This document shows, in pieces, positions 19,254-27,589 of a DNA stretch of 47,059 nt (position 1 is its first letter; each line of letters starts with the position of its first letter). The notes beneath the pieces are model-generated. The model worked only from the letters and a program-made list of their open reading frames with translations. It ran no database searches and was not told the origin of the DNA. A program made the translations under genes and the position numbers. This DNA comes from an uncultured Lachnospiraceae bacterium (GTDB taxonomy: Bacteria; Bacillota; Clostridia; Lachnospirales; Lachnospiraceae). The stretch covers positions 1 through 47,059 of the forward strand of contig CALFCS010000134.1 in the NCBI GenBank assembly GCA_937950565.1. Direction: 5' to 3'.

Positions 19254-21644
19254 TCACTCCTTTAATATATTTTGTGCATAATAAACAGACTGCATTGCGT
19301 CTTTCCCATAAAAATCTGCTCCTATCATATCTGCATATTCCTGGTTGAGCACTGCACCGCCCACCATAACCCTGCAGTCTGGCTTTCTCTTGTGCAAAAG
19401 CTTTATGGTATCCTCCATACTTCCAACAGTTGTAGTCATAAGCGCGCTTAATCCCACCAGCTTAACATCTTCTTTTATCGCTGTTTCCACTATAACCTCC
19501 GGCGAAACATCTTTCCCCAGGTCAATGACATGAAAGCTATAATTTTCAAGCAGCACTTTTACAATATTTTTTCCAATATCATGTATATCACCTTTTACCG
19601 TTGCAAGAACTATTTTTTCTTTTTTCTGCTCAGTTTTTCCACTTTTTCCAAGTTCATCCTTCAACACCGCAAATGCAATCTTTGCCGCATCAGCGCTCAT
19701 AAGGAGCTGAGGCAGAAATACGGTCCCCTTTTCAAATCCTTTTCCAACCGCATCAAGTGCGGGTATCATCTGCTCATTTATAATGGAAAGCGGCTCCTGC
19801 GTCTTTACAAGCAGGGATGCTGCGTGATGCGCCTCTTCTTTCAGACCTTTTTCTATCGCTGTCCCAAGCGGAATCTCTCCTCCCTCCGCCGGGGCCTTAA
19901 GCACCGCTGTCTGCGCACTGTACCGTTCAATATACTTTTCACAGTTTTTATCATAATTCATCAATGCACAGAACGAATAATAGGAACGCATCATATCTTC
20001 TGACAATGGATTTATGATGCCTGCACTAAGGCCTGCCTGCATCGCCATAGTATAGAAATTCGAATTTACAGCCGGACGGAATGGCAGTCCAAAGGATATA
20101 TTTGACACGCCAAGTACCGTGCATACACCGTACCGTTCTCTTACCATCCGGAGTGCTTCCAATGTCGTCTTTGCTCCTTCCGGATCGGAACTTATCGTCA
20201 TAGCAAGAACATCGATTACGATATCTTTCTTGGAAATTCCATATTTTTTTGCTTCTTCAATAATCTTTCCGGCTATGTCCGCACGTCCTTTGGCCGTATC
20301 CGGAATCCCGCTCTCATCAAGCGTAAGGCCAACTACAACGCCTCCATACCGTTTGATCAGCGGGAACACAAGGTCCATAGATTCCTGCTTCCCATTTACG
20401 GAATTCACCATCGGTTTCCCGTTATAAATACGCATGGCGGCAGACAGTGCCTCTCCATCTACCGTATCAATCTGCAGCGGAAGACTGGTCACACTCTGAA
20501 GCTCCATTACAATTTCCCGCATGAGCGCCGGTTCATCAATATCCGGCAGTCCAACATTGACATCCAGTATATCAGCTCCCGCATCCTGCTGGCTGATACC
20601 TTCTCTCAGCACATAATCAATATCATGCTCCTTTAATGCCTGTCTGAATTTCTTCTTGCCGGTCGGGTTAATACGCTCACCGATAATGACCGGTTTTCCC
20701 CCGAGCTGCACTGCTTTTCCATAAGAAGATACAATTGTATGACACTTTGGCTCCCGCTTTGCACATTCACGAATATCCGCCGTTTTCTGAATCAGTTTCC
20801 GGATATGCCCCGGCGTTGTACCGCAGCATCCTCCTACAGCACTTGCACCCTTTTCTACAATTTTACGCATCACCTTTGCAAATTCATCCGGCGTCACATC
20901 ATAATAAACGGCTCCATCCTTTTGTTTTGGAAGCCCTGCATTTGGTTTTACAATCACTGGTACAGAAGCATATTCTAATATCTCATCCAGAACTGGAAGC
21001 ATCTGCTCCGGTCCCATGCCACAGTTGATGCCAAGTGCATCGACACGTAATCCCTCCAGAAGCGCTACCACTGCCGGAACATCTCCACCTGTCAGAAGTT
21101 TCCCTTTCTCGTCAAAAATCATAGTTGCAAATACCGGGAGCTTTGTATTCTCTTTGGCAGCCAGCACCGCCGCCTTTACTTCATAGGTATCACTCATCGT
21201 TTCAATATGAATCAGATCCGCTCCGGCACGCTCACCGTACAATGCCACTTCCTTAAATGCCTCATAGGCATCTTCAAAGCTCAAGTCCCCCATCGGCTTT
21301 AGAAGCTTTCCCGTAGGGCCAATATCTAATGCCGTATAAACCTCCCTGTTATCATGCACCCCCAGGCTGGCGCCTTTCTTTACATTTGCAACCGCTGCTG
21401 TCACAATGTCCTCCAGACGATATTCAGAAGAATGAAATTTCAGTGCATTTGCTCCAAATGTGTTCGTAAGTACAATATCACTTCCAGCCTCATAATATTT
21501 CCTGTGAATATCAATCATCTCTTCTGCATGAGTCAGATTCCATATTTCCGGCAATTCCCCCGGCTTCATGCCCTTTTCCTGTAAAAGCGTTCCTGTACCG
21601 CCATCAAAATAGATTAATTCTTTTCCTAGTCTTTCTAATATCAT
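19254..21644 (-). CDS. metH: Cobalamin-dependent methionine synthase, short form lacking the reactivation domain
   Basis: A 796-residue enzyme that transfers the methyl group of methyl-tetrahydrofolate to homocysteine through cobalamin. Domains: homocysteine-binding barrel (1-300) with zinc ligands Cys208 (GINCGMG) and Cys273/274 (GGCCGTTPGH); pterin-binding barrel (about 315-570; IGERINPTGKKKF); cobalamin cap and Rossmann domain (about 590-796), with the lower-ligand His in GDIHDIGKNIV near 688 and a GLSALM stretch. The protein ends after the cobalamin domain. The ~330-residue S-adenosylmethionine-dependent reactivation domain of the E. coli form is missing, and a related module is encoded by the gene immediately upstream (4-nt overlap, ATGA). 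SD AAGGAG precedes the ATG. No SAM riboswitch was seen. Confidence 0.96.
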   Translation of the reverse strand: MILERLGKELIYFDGGTGTLLQEKGMKPGELPEIWNLTHAEEMIDIHRKYYEAGSDIVLTNTFGANALKFHSSEYRLEDIVTAAVANVKKGASLGVHDNREVYTALDIGPTGKLLKPMGDLSFEDAYEAFKEVALYGERAGADLIHIETMSDTYEVKAAVLAAKENTKLPVFATMIFDEKGKLLTGGDVPAVVALLEGLRVDALGINCGMGPEQMLPVLDEILEYASVPVIVKPNAGLPKQKDGAVYYDVTPDEFAKVMRKIVEKGASAVGGCCGTTPGHIRKLIQKTADIRECAKREPKCHTIVSSYGKAVQLGGKPVIIGERINPTGKKKFRQALKEHDIDYVLREGISQQDAGADILDVNVGLPDIDEPALMREIVMELQSVTSLPLQIDTVDGEALSAAMRIYNGKPMVNSVNGKQESMDLVFPLIKRYGGVVVGLTLDESGIPDTAKGRADIAGKIIEEAKKYGISKKDIVIDVLAMTISSDPEGAKTTLEALRMVRERYGVCTVLGVSNISFGLPFRPAVNSNFYTMAMQAGLSAGIINPLSEDMMRSYYSFCALMNYDKNCEKYIERYSAQTAVLKAPAEGGEIPLGTAIEKGLKEEAHHAASLLVKTQEPLSIINEQMIPALDAVGKGFEKGTVFLPQLLMSADAAKIAFAVLKDELGKSGKTEQKKEKIVLATVKGDIHDIGKNIVKVLLENYSFHVIDLGKDVSPEVIVETAIKEDVKLVGLSALMTTTVGSMEDTIKLLHKRKPDCRVMVGGAVLNQEYADMIGADFYGKDAMQSVYYAQNILKE

Positions 21645-22291
21645 ACGCTGCTCCTTCGATATATACAGTCACTCTTTTCACATGCTTCACATCCGGCTCT
21701 GTGACAGGCTGTCTCCTCCGTACTCATCCCAATCACAGCCGTAACAGATTTGGACGGGGTAAGCATATTTCCATCTGTTATGGAGAGTCCAATCCTTCTC
21801 GCTGTGTCTGCCATTCTTAATATATCTTTCTGATAATCAATACTAAAATCCCCATAACCAGGACTGAACCTGGGTCTGAGATAATATCCTTTTTTTCTCA
21901 TTTTCCCTGACAGTTCCTTCTGCCACTCATCAAGATATTCTTCCAGCATGGCGGCTGCACATGCTTGCAGCACAACTGCTCTTGACATCTCTATCAGCGA
22001 ATATCTCTTCATCAGGAAATCCACCTCTATACCAAGAGTTGCGCCAAGTATAACCGCCTGGCCGCATCCTCTCAGATTCTTTGCCAGATTCCTGCTTCTA
22101 ATCTCCAGTTCCCCTATTTTCACATTATCTGAGTCCGGCACCTCTAACTCAAAGATGCGATAGATGATACGATACTGTACAATCTTATCCAGCTCTGCAA
22201 ATGAACTTTCAATAAGTGTCATAATCGTGTCATCTACCGCATGTCTTCCATATCCCAGATAACGAACGGCTTCTCTCACTCTCGTATCCAT
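21641..22291 (-). CDS. Stand-alone methionine synthase reactivation-domain protein
   Basis: A 216-residue protein related to the C-terminal activation domain of MetH. The family signature RPRFSPGYGDFSIDYQ is present (RxRxSPGYGD binds AdoMet in MetH), as are ITDGNMLTPSKSVTAVIG and a Cys-rich end, CHRAGCEACEKSDC, that could bind metal. In full-length MetH this domain reductively remethylates inactive cob(II)alamin with AdoMet. Here it is separate, and its stop overlaps the start of the shortened metH by 4 nt, so action in trans on that enzyme is the natural inference. It follows metF by 10 nt. Length is below the ~330 residues of the E. coli domain, suggesting a trimmed version. Confidence 0.88.
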   Translation of the reverse strand: MDTRVREAVRYLGYGRHAVDDTIMTLIESSFAELDKIVQYRIIYRIFELEVPDSDNVKIGELEIRSRNLAKNLRGCGQAVILGATLGIEVDFLMKRYSLIEMSRAVVLQACAAAMLEEYLDEWQKELSGKMRKKGYYLRPRFSPGYGDFSIDYQKDILRMADTARRIGLSITDGNMLTPSKSVTAVIGMSTEETACHRAGCEACEKSDCIYRRSSV

Positions 22292-22301
22292 TCTTACCTC
22301 G

Positions 22302-23174
22302 TTACACCCTCACAATATCTGAAAGATTCTTCATAATCGCTCCGGCAACCTCCGGTTTATTCATGGAATATACATGTATATGATTCACACCATTTGCGAT
22401 CAAATCAATAATCTGATCGGTCGCATATGCAATTCCTGCCTGCTGCATCGCAGCCGGGTCATCCCCAAACCTGTCTAAAATCGCCACAAAACGCTGGGGA
22501 AGTGCTGTTCCGGACAATTCCAGTGTCCGTTTCATCTGCTTTGCATTCGTAATCGGCATAATCCCGGGAAGTACCGGAACTGTAATTCCTTTTTCACGAA
22601 TCCGGTATAAAAAGTTGTATAAGATATTATTGTCAAAAAACATCTGCGTTGTCAGAAAATCCACACCGCAATCCACCTTATGTTTCAGATTCATAATATC
22701 ATCTTTCTTATGCTCGGCTTCCACATGGCCTTCCGGATAGCATGCCGCCCCGATACAAAAATCTCCCTGCGTCTTAATATCTTCAATCAACTCACATGCA
22801 TACCGATACTGGTTCGGAAGAGGAAATGCACCATCCTTCGGGATATCTCCCCGGAGCGCCAGCACATTTTCTATTCCATGCTCCTTCAGCTCCCCGACCA
22901 CCTGATGTACTTCTTCCTTTGTAGAAGACACACAAGTAAGATGCGCAAGGCTTGTAACTCCTTTTTCTTTTATATAGGAAGCTATTTTAACAGTATTCTT
23001 GCTTGTACCGCCGCCTGCTCCATAAGTAACACTGATAAAGGAAGGTTTTAATGCAGCAATCTGCTCCGCCGCAGACAGAACGCTTTCAAACCCTGCATCT
23101 GTCTTCGGCGGAAATATCTCAAACGATATATGAGGCGCCGTATCCTTCAAAGTATCTTTAATTTTATAACTCAT
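22302..23174 (-). CDS. metF: Methylenetetrahydrofolate reductase
   Basis: A roughly 290-residue flavoprotein TIM barrel that makes 5-methyl-THF, the methyl donor for MetH. Typical motifs: SFEIFPPKTDAGFESVL, FISVTYGAGGGTSKNT, LALRGDIPKD, GAACYPEGHVEA, DFLTTQMFFDN, PVLPGIMPITNAKQ. The ATG at 23174 is chosen because GAGG lies 9 nt upstream; an in-frame ATG at 23189 adds five residues and cannot be excluded. Both starts fall inside the 3' end of glgA, so translation is coupled to it. The next gene is the MetH reactivation protein. This places methyl-THF synthesis and use in one transcript. Confidence 0.95.
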   Translation of the reverse strand: MSYKIKDTLKDTAPHISFEIFPPKTDAGFESVLSAAEQIAALKPSFISVTYGAGGGTSKNTVKIASYIKEKGVTSLAHLTCVSSTKEEVHQVVGELKEHGIENVLALRGDIPKDGAFPLPNQYRYACELIEDIKTQGDFCIGAACYPEGHVEAEHKKDDIMNLKHKVDCGVDFLTTQMFFDNNILYNFLYRIREKGITVPVLPGIMPITNAKQMKRTLELSGTALPQRFVAILDRFGDDPAAMQQAGIAYATDQIIDLIANGVNHIHVYSMNKPEVAGAIMKNLSDIVRV

Positions 23175-24600
23175 CGTATAATGCCTCATATTGTTTTGCA
23201 GAATTCTTCCATGAAAAATCTTTCTTCATAGCACGTTCTACAATCTTATTCCAATCTCTCTTCTTGTCGTAATAAATTTTTTCTGCATAGCGGACGGTTG
23301 CCATCATCTCATGGGCATTATAATTCGTAAAACTGAATCCGGTTCCGGTCTTCTCATACTCATTATAAGCCTCTACCGTATCTCTCAGTCCGCCTGTCTC
23401 CCTGACAATCGGAACCGTTCCATATCTCAGGCTCATAAGCTGGCTTAAGCCGCACGGCTCGAACAGTGACGGCATAAGGAATGCATCACAGGACGCATAA
23501 ATCTTATGTGAGAGCTCTTCAGAATAGAAAATATTCGCAGATACCTTTCCCTGGTATTTCCATGCAAAATGACGGAACATATTCTCATACTGCTCTTCTC
23601 CGGTTCCAAGTACAACAATCTGAATCGCATCCTGACATAATTCATCCATAACACATGCAACAAGGTCAAAACCTTTCTGGTCGGTCAGTCTTGATACAAC
23701 ACCAATCATCATAGTCTTCGGATCCGGCTCAAGTCCAAGCTCATTCTGAAGTGCTATCTTATTCTTTATTTTCTCTTTGCGGAAATTATCCGCATTGTAA
23801 TTCCTTACGATACATTTGTCTGTCTGAGGATCAAATACTTCATAATCAATTCCGTTTACAATACCTGACAGGCAATTTGACCTCGCATTCATAAGTCCAT
23901 CCAGTTTTTCACCATAAAATGGCGTCTTAATCTCCTCTGCGTAAGAATTACTTACTGTTGTAATCTTATCTGCATACACGACTCCGCCTTTCAGGTAATT
24001 CGCATCCTTATAAGCCTCCAGCTTATCCGGCGCAAAATAATACTGAGGAAGTCCTGTAATATCTCTGATTCTCTTCGGGTCCCAGGTCCCCTGGAACTTC
24101 AGATTATGTATAGTCATAACCGTTTTAATCCCACGGTAATATTCATTTGAATAACGGAAATTATCCAGAAAAACAGGGACAAGCCCAGTCTGCCAGTCAT
24201 GGCAGTGGATAATATCCGGTCTGAAATTGATCACCGGCAGTGCACTAAGTACAGCTTTGGAGAAAAAGGCAAACTTCTCAACGTCTGCATACATATCCCC
24301 ATAAGGTGCAAGGCCGTTAAAGTAATACTCATTATCAATAAAATAAAATGTTACTCCATTGTACTCGGTTTCTAATACGCCTACGTACTGTGTCCTCCAA
24401 CCCAGATCCATATAAAAATGGCTGTTATAAGTTAATTTTTCTTTCCACTGTTCTTTCATACACAGATACTTAGGAAGCATAACCCGCACATCATATTTCT
24501 CTTTATCAAAATATTTCGGTAAAGATCCCGCAACATCGGCAAGTCCTCCTGTTTTTATAAACGGCACCGCCTCTGAAGTCGCAAAAAGTATTTTTTTCAT
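23164..24600 (-). CDS. glgA: Glycogen synthase (ADP-glucose, GT5)
   Basis: A 478-residue bacterial glycogen synthase that extends alpha-1,4-glucan from ADP-glucose. The N-terminal ADP-glucose motif is ATSEAVPFIKTGGLADV (KTGGL at 17-21). The C-terminal GT-B half has VSRLTDQKGFDL, the catalytic-region PSLFEPCGLSQLMSLRYG and VRETGGLRDTV. Length matches the family. SD GGGAGGAAG precedes the ATG. No other glg gene is nearby; instead its 3' end overlaps metF, an unusual partner. A -10 like TATAAT lies just upstream, after spo0A. Confidence 0.97.
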   Translation of the reverse strand: MKKILFATSEAVPFIKTGGLADVAGSLPKYFDKEKYDVRVMLPKYLCMKEQWKEKLTYNSHFYMDLGWRTQYVGVLETEYNGVTFYFIDNEYYFNGLAPYGDMYADVEKFAFFSKAVLSALPVINFRPDIIHCHDWQTGLVPVFLDNFRYSNEYYRGIKTVMTIHNLKFQGTWDPKRIRDITGLPQYYFAPDKLEAYKDANYLKGGVVYADKITTVSNSYAEEIKTPFYGEKLDGLMNARSNCLSGIVNGIDYEVFDPQTDKCIVRNYNADNFRKEKIKNKIALQNELGLEPDPKTMMIGVVSRLTDQKGFDLVACVMDELCQDAIQIVVLGTGEEQYENMFRHFAWKYQGKVSANIFYSEELSHKIYASCDAFLMPSLFEPCGLSQLMSLRYGTVPIVRETGGLRDTVEAYNEYEKTGTGFSFTNYNAHEMMATVRYAEKIYYDKKRDWNKIVERAMKKDFSWKNSAKQYEALYDEL

Positions 24601-24632
24601 TGTTTCTTCCTCCCGATTCTACGATATTTTTT

Positions 24633-24661
24633 ATTATACCGCATTTTTTCTCAGAAGAAAA
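24633..24661 (-). promoter_or_regulatory. Candidate promoter for glgA and the met genes
   Basis: Minus strand TATAAT at 24633-24638 is perfect, but the hexamer 17 nt upstream is a poor -35 match. The gap from spo0A is only 64 nt and shows no convincing terminator, so read-through from spo0A is also possible. Confidence 0.4.
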
Positions 24662-24664
24662 GCA

Positions 24665-25453
24665 TTATCTGTTTTTATATTCTAATCGAATCGTATCTGC
24701 AATAAGCGCAACAAATTCTGAATTTGTTGGTTTTCCTTTTCCTCCTGCCACGGTATAACCAAACAGCATATCCAGTGTATCAAGCTTCCCCCTGCTCCAT
24801 GCCACCTCAATCGCATGACGGATTGCACGTTCCACACGGCTTGCGGTTGTATGATGCTTCTTCGCCACCGTCGGATATAAGACCTTTGTAATCGCATTTA
24901 ACACATCCATATCCTCAATTGCCATAATAATTGCATCCCGCAGGTAATGATAGCCTTTAATATGTGCCGGGATTCCAATCTCATGAATCATATCCGTTAC
25001 CCGGGCTTCCAGATTCACCTCCGGCTTTGCCTTCTGTATATCTTCGGCCGCCACCGGACGCAGGTCAGCATGTCCTGCAGCTCCTGCATTTTTAATACGG
25101 CTTAAAACCATCTCATTATGAAATGGCTTTAATATGTAATAATTTGCACCTTTACGAAATGCATCCTCCGTAATCCTCTCCTGTCCGACTGCTGTTACCA
25201 CAATAAAATTGGGACGCTTTGTAATCTCTCTGTCGCTGTTTACAAGCTCCATCACACTCAGTCCATCCATCTTCGGCATAATTAGGTCAAGAAGCATGAC
25301 ATCCGGCTTTTTCTCCTTAATCAATGCATATGCATCCTCCCCATTATTCGCCTTGCCTACCAGAGTCAGTTCTTTGTCAGAGTCAATAATTTCGCCAAGC
25401 AGATCCAGAATTCTCTCATTATCGTCGGCGATTGCCACAGCTATTTCTCCCAT
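24665..25453 (-). CDS. spo0A: Sporulation master response regulator Spo0A
   Basis: A 262-residue response regulator that commits the cell to sporulation. The receiver domain has acidic residues 10-11 (IADDNERIL), phospho-acceptor Asp56 (MLLDLIMPKMDG) and ILKPF. The C-terminal effector domain has the Spo0A-specific DNA-recognition helix SRVERAIRHAIEVAW, preceded by GYHYLRDAI and VLYPTVAKKHHTTAS. The frame is open 29 codons further up, but AGGAGG sits 11 nt before the ATG at 25453, which gives the family length. spoIVB, its usual upstream neighbour in Clostridia, is absent here; trpS is upstream. A ~280-nt leader region carries candidate regulatory sites. Confidence 0.97.
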   Translation of the reverse strand: MGEIAVAIADDNERILDLLGEIIDSDKELTLVGKANNGEDAYALIKEKKPDVMLLDLIMPKMDGLSVMELVNSDREITKRPNFIVVTAVGQERITEDAFRKGANYYILKPFHNEMVLSRIKNAGAAGHADLRPVAAEDIQKAKPEVNLEARVTDMIHEIGIPAHIKGYHYLRDAIIMAIEDMDVLNAITKVLYPTVAKKHHTTASRVERAIRHAIEVAWSRGKLDTLDMLFGYTVAGGKGKPTNSEFVALIADTIRLEYKNR

Positions 25454-25735
25454 TTTCCATAAATCCTCCTTTCTATACTCTTGCGGACATCGTCCGCCCG
25501 CCTGCAGGAACATCTGCCATCCTATATCCCGCAGGAACACCTTCTATGTGTCATCATGATTGCTGACACCAAAAAATATTATATATTTCGCCAAATCCTG
25601 GAGCAAGAAAATGATGTCGGAAAAGTATGTCAACTACCGACAGCATTTTCTTCTTTTTGCATCCTTTTAACATTTTCCGAAAAAATATTGTATTTATTTG
25701 TCAATTTAACTCTACATTTCAAATTTTTTGCAATC
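25454..25735 (-). promoter_or_regulatory. spo0A upstream regulatory region
   Basis: No gene fits here. Seen on the minus strand: TTGACA copies near 25702 and 25630, neither with a convincing -10 at 17 nt; an inverted pair TGTCGG/CCGACA (25637-25642 and 25615-25620), similar to Spo0A boxes (TGTCGAA); AAAGGAT followed by GAAAAT, faintly like a sigma-H promoter; and in the untranslated leader a GCGGAC-GAT-GTCCGC hairpin close to the RBS. Autoregulation by Spo0A is an inference. Confidence 0.4.
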
Positions 25736-25773
25736 TAAAAAGCAGTGTTTGAAACATCGATTCAAACACTGCT
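25736..25773 (-). terminator. Terminator of the gpm-trpS transcript
   Basis: Minus strand 13-bp perfect stem (AGCAGTGTTTGAA with its complement; arms 25761-25773 and 25741-25753), 7-nt loop, followed by TTTTTAG. It lies 30 nt past the trpS stop. Confidence 0.92.
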
Positions 25774-25803
25774 ATATCTCTTTCATTAATAAAAAATTTT
25801 CAT

Positions 25804-26808
25804 TTAACGTATTCTCTCCGGGAAACCAACCTTCTTCTGTACTTTTCTCAACGTCTTATTTGCAAAATATCCGGCTTTTTCCGCATTATTTTTAATCACG
25901 CCATCAATATAAGCCTTATCCTTTTCCAGGCGTACAACCTCCTCCTGCAGAGGCTTAAGTACAGACACGACTGCTTCTCCCACTGCCATCTTGAAATCTC
26001 CATATCCTCTGCCGTCAAATTCTTTTACAACATCTTCCGGTGACACTCCGGTACATGCACTGTAAATATCAATCAGGTTCTTCACTCCCGGCTGTTCGTC
26101 ACGGTAACGGATCTGAGCTTCCGAGTCAGTCACCGCACGTTTGCATTTCCGTATAATCGTATCCGGGTCGTCCATCAGGTAAATGCTCGCATTCGGGTTC
26201 TCATCAGACTTGGACATCTTTCTGGACGGATCCTGCAGACTCATAATCTTCGCACCCACTTTTCCAACATAAGCCTCTGGTATCGTGAACACATCTCCAT
26301 AGATATGATTAAAACGCTCTGCAATATCTCTTGTGATTTCCAGATGCTGCATCTGGTCAATTCCAACAGGAACCACATCCGCCTGATAAAGGAGAATATC
26401 TGCCGCCATCAGAACCGGATACGTAAAAAGTCCGGCATTGATATTATCTGCGTGCTTGGCAGATTTGTCTTTAAACTGTGTCATACGGTTTAATTCACCC
26501 ATGTAAGTAAAACAGTTCAAAATCCATGCAAGCTCCGCATGTCCGGATACGTGCGACTGATAATAAATACAGTTCTTTTCCGGGTCAAGTCCGGCCGCAA
26601 TATATAAGGTAAGGAGCGCTCTTGCCCTTTTCCTCAGCACTGCCGGGTCCTGCCTCACTGTAATCGAATGCATATCTACCACACTATAAAAACACTCATA
26701 TTCATCACTAAGTGTTACCCAGTTCTTCAAAGCTCCCAGATAATTTCCGAGTGTAAGATTCCCCGTTGCCTGCATTCCGCTAAATAATACTTTTTTGTCA
26801 TTAATCAT
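25804..26808 (-). CDS. trpS: Tryptophanyl-tRNA synthetase
   Basis: A 334-residue class I synthetase charging tRNA-Trp. The HIGH-like motif lies in SGMQATGNLTLGNYLGAL, and KMSKSDENPNASIYL is the KMSKS loop. GIDQMQHLEITRDIAERFN and AADILLYQADVVPVG are typical of the family. SD GGAGGAAA precedes the ATG. It follows the phosphoglycerate-mutase-family gene by 34 nt and shares its promoter. There is no T-box upstream, in contrast to the trpB2 gene further along. Confidence 0.97.
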   Translation of the reverse strand: MINDKKVLFSGMQATGNLTLGNYLGALKNWVTLSDEYECFYSVVDMHSITVRQDPAVLRKRARALLTLYIAAGLDPEKNCIYYQSHVSGHAELAWILNCFTYMGELNRMTQFKDKSAKHADNINAGLFTYPVLMAADILLYQADVVPVGIDQMQHLEITRDIAERFNHIYGDVFTIPEAYVGKVGAKIMSLQDPSRKMSKSDENPNASIYLMDDPDTIIRKCKRAVTDSEAQIRYRDEQPGVKNLIDIYSACTGVSPEDVVKEFDGRGYGDFKMAVGEAVVSVLKPLQEEVVRLEKDKAYIDGVIKNNAEKAGYFANKTLRKVQKKVGFPERIR

Positions 26809-26842
26809 TTCAATTTTTCCTCCGTCTCTTTCTTTCCAGTCA

Positions 26843-27472
26843 TTACCATGGTTTTACTTCATCTTTATAATATACTTTATTTTCTGAAATTATCACCGGC
26901 GCCCCTTCTGTCACTTCCACTTCCGTAACCGCGCAATTTTTATGAACTCCCACTCCCCAGTATTCCGATAATGGCTTCTCTTTTATATTGTTAAGAATCC
27001 CTGCAAGCGCGGCGCCATGCGTAACGATAAGAATATTCTTATCCCGGTACGCTTCCCGTCCATAAATATCCTTCAAAAATTCTCCCGTACGCTTCTTCAT
27101 ATCGACAAAGGATTCTCCTCCCGAAGCCGGAACATATTTATCCGGTGCATCAAAAAAATCCTGAAATCTTTCCGGAAGCTCCCACCGTTCTTTCGCACAG
27201 CACTTTCCTTCCCACTCGGCAAAATCCATCTCCATAATCCGTGTATCCGTCTCAACAGGCACATCCTTTTCCCCTAATATAAGCCTGGCCGTCTCAACCG
27301 CCCGCGTAAGAGGACTGCTGATACATGCTGCAAATGAAATATCCGCCAGTCCCTTTCCTGTTTCCCGGGCAAGATGCCGTCCAAACTCATTCAAATTAAT
27401 ATCTGCACGCCCCTGAATCCTGCGTTCTTTATTCCAGTCTGTCTGACCATGTCTTACAAGGTACAATCTCAT
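26843..27472 (-). CDS. Histidine phosphatase (phosphoglycerate mutase) family protein
   Basis: A 209-residue member of the dPGM-like histidine phosphatase superfamily. The phospho-acceptor His is in LVRHGQTDWN, followed by R.QGR.DI.LNE.G, ISSPLTRAVETA, an acidic MEMDFAEWEG and the second catalytic His in IVTHGAALAGIL. Many paralogues act on small phosphate esters such as alpha-ribazole-phosphate or phosphosugars, and a true glycolytic mutase role is not supported over these. It diverges from luxS and precedes trpS. Substrate cannot be assigned. Confidence 0.9.
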   Translation of the reverse strand: MRLYLVRHGQTDWNKERRIQGRADINLNEFGRHLARETGKGLADISFAACISSPLTRAVETARLILGEKDVPVETDTRIMEMDFAEWEGKCCAKERWELPERFQDFFDAPDKYVPASGGESFVDMKKRTGEFLKDIYGREAYRDKNILIVTHGAALAGILNNIKEKPLSEYWGVGVHKNCAVTEVEVTEGAPVIISENKVYYKDEVKPW

Positions 27473-27512
27473 ATTCTATGCCTCCTCATTCCTGTGACAA
27501 TCAGCCAAAGCC

Positions 27513-27542
27513 ATTGTACCACATTTTTTGCAAAACAGGCAA
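27513..27542 (-). promoter_or_regulatory. Candidate promoter of the mutase-trpS operon
   Basis: Minus strand TTGCCT (27537-27542), 18-nt spacer, TACAAT (27513-27518). It overlaps the oppositely oriented luxS promoter. Confidence 0.55.
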
Positions 27543-27556
27543 ATAAATGTTATACT
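27528..27556 (+). promoter_or_regulatory. Sigma-A promoter of luxS
   Basis: TTGCAA (27528-27533), 17-nt spacer, TATACT (27551-27556), 33 nt before the luxS ATG. Confidence 0.75.
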
Positions 27557-27589
27557 ATTCAAAAATCATTTTAAAAAGGAGTTGTACAA

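Noticed and set aside
24601..24664. Terminator between spo0A and glgA
   Set aside because: A small A/T-rich pairing (TTTTCT/AGAAAA) exists but has no T-tract after it.
22302..24664. SAM riboswitch ahead of the met genes
   Set aside because: glgA lies directly upstream with overlap, and the 64-nt spo0A-glgA gap is too short and lacks S-box motifs; none was seen before metA or luxS either.
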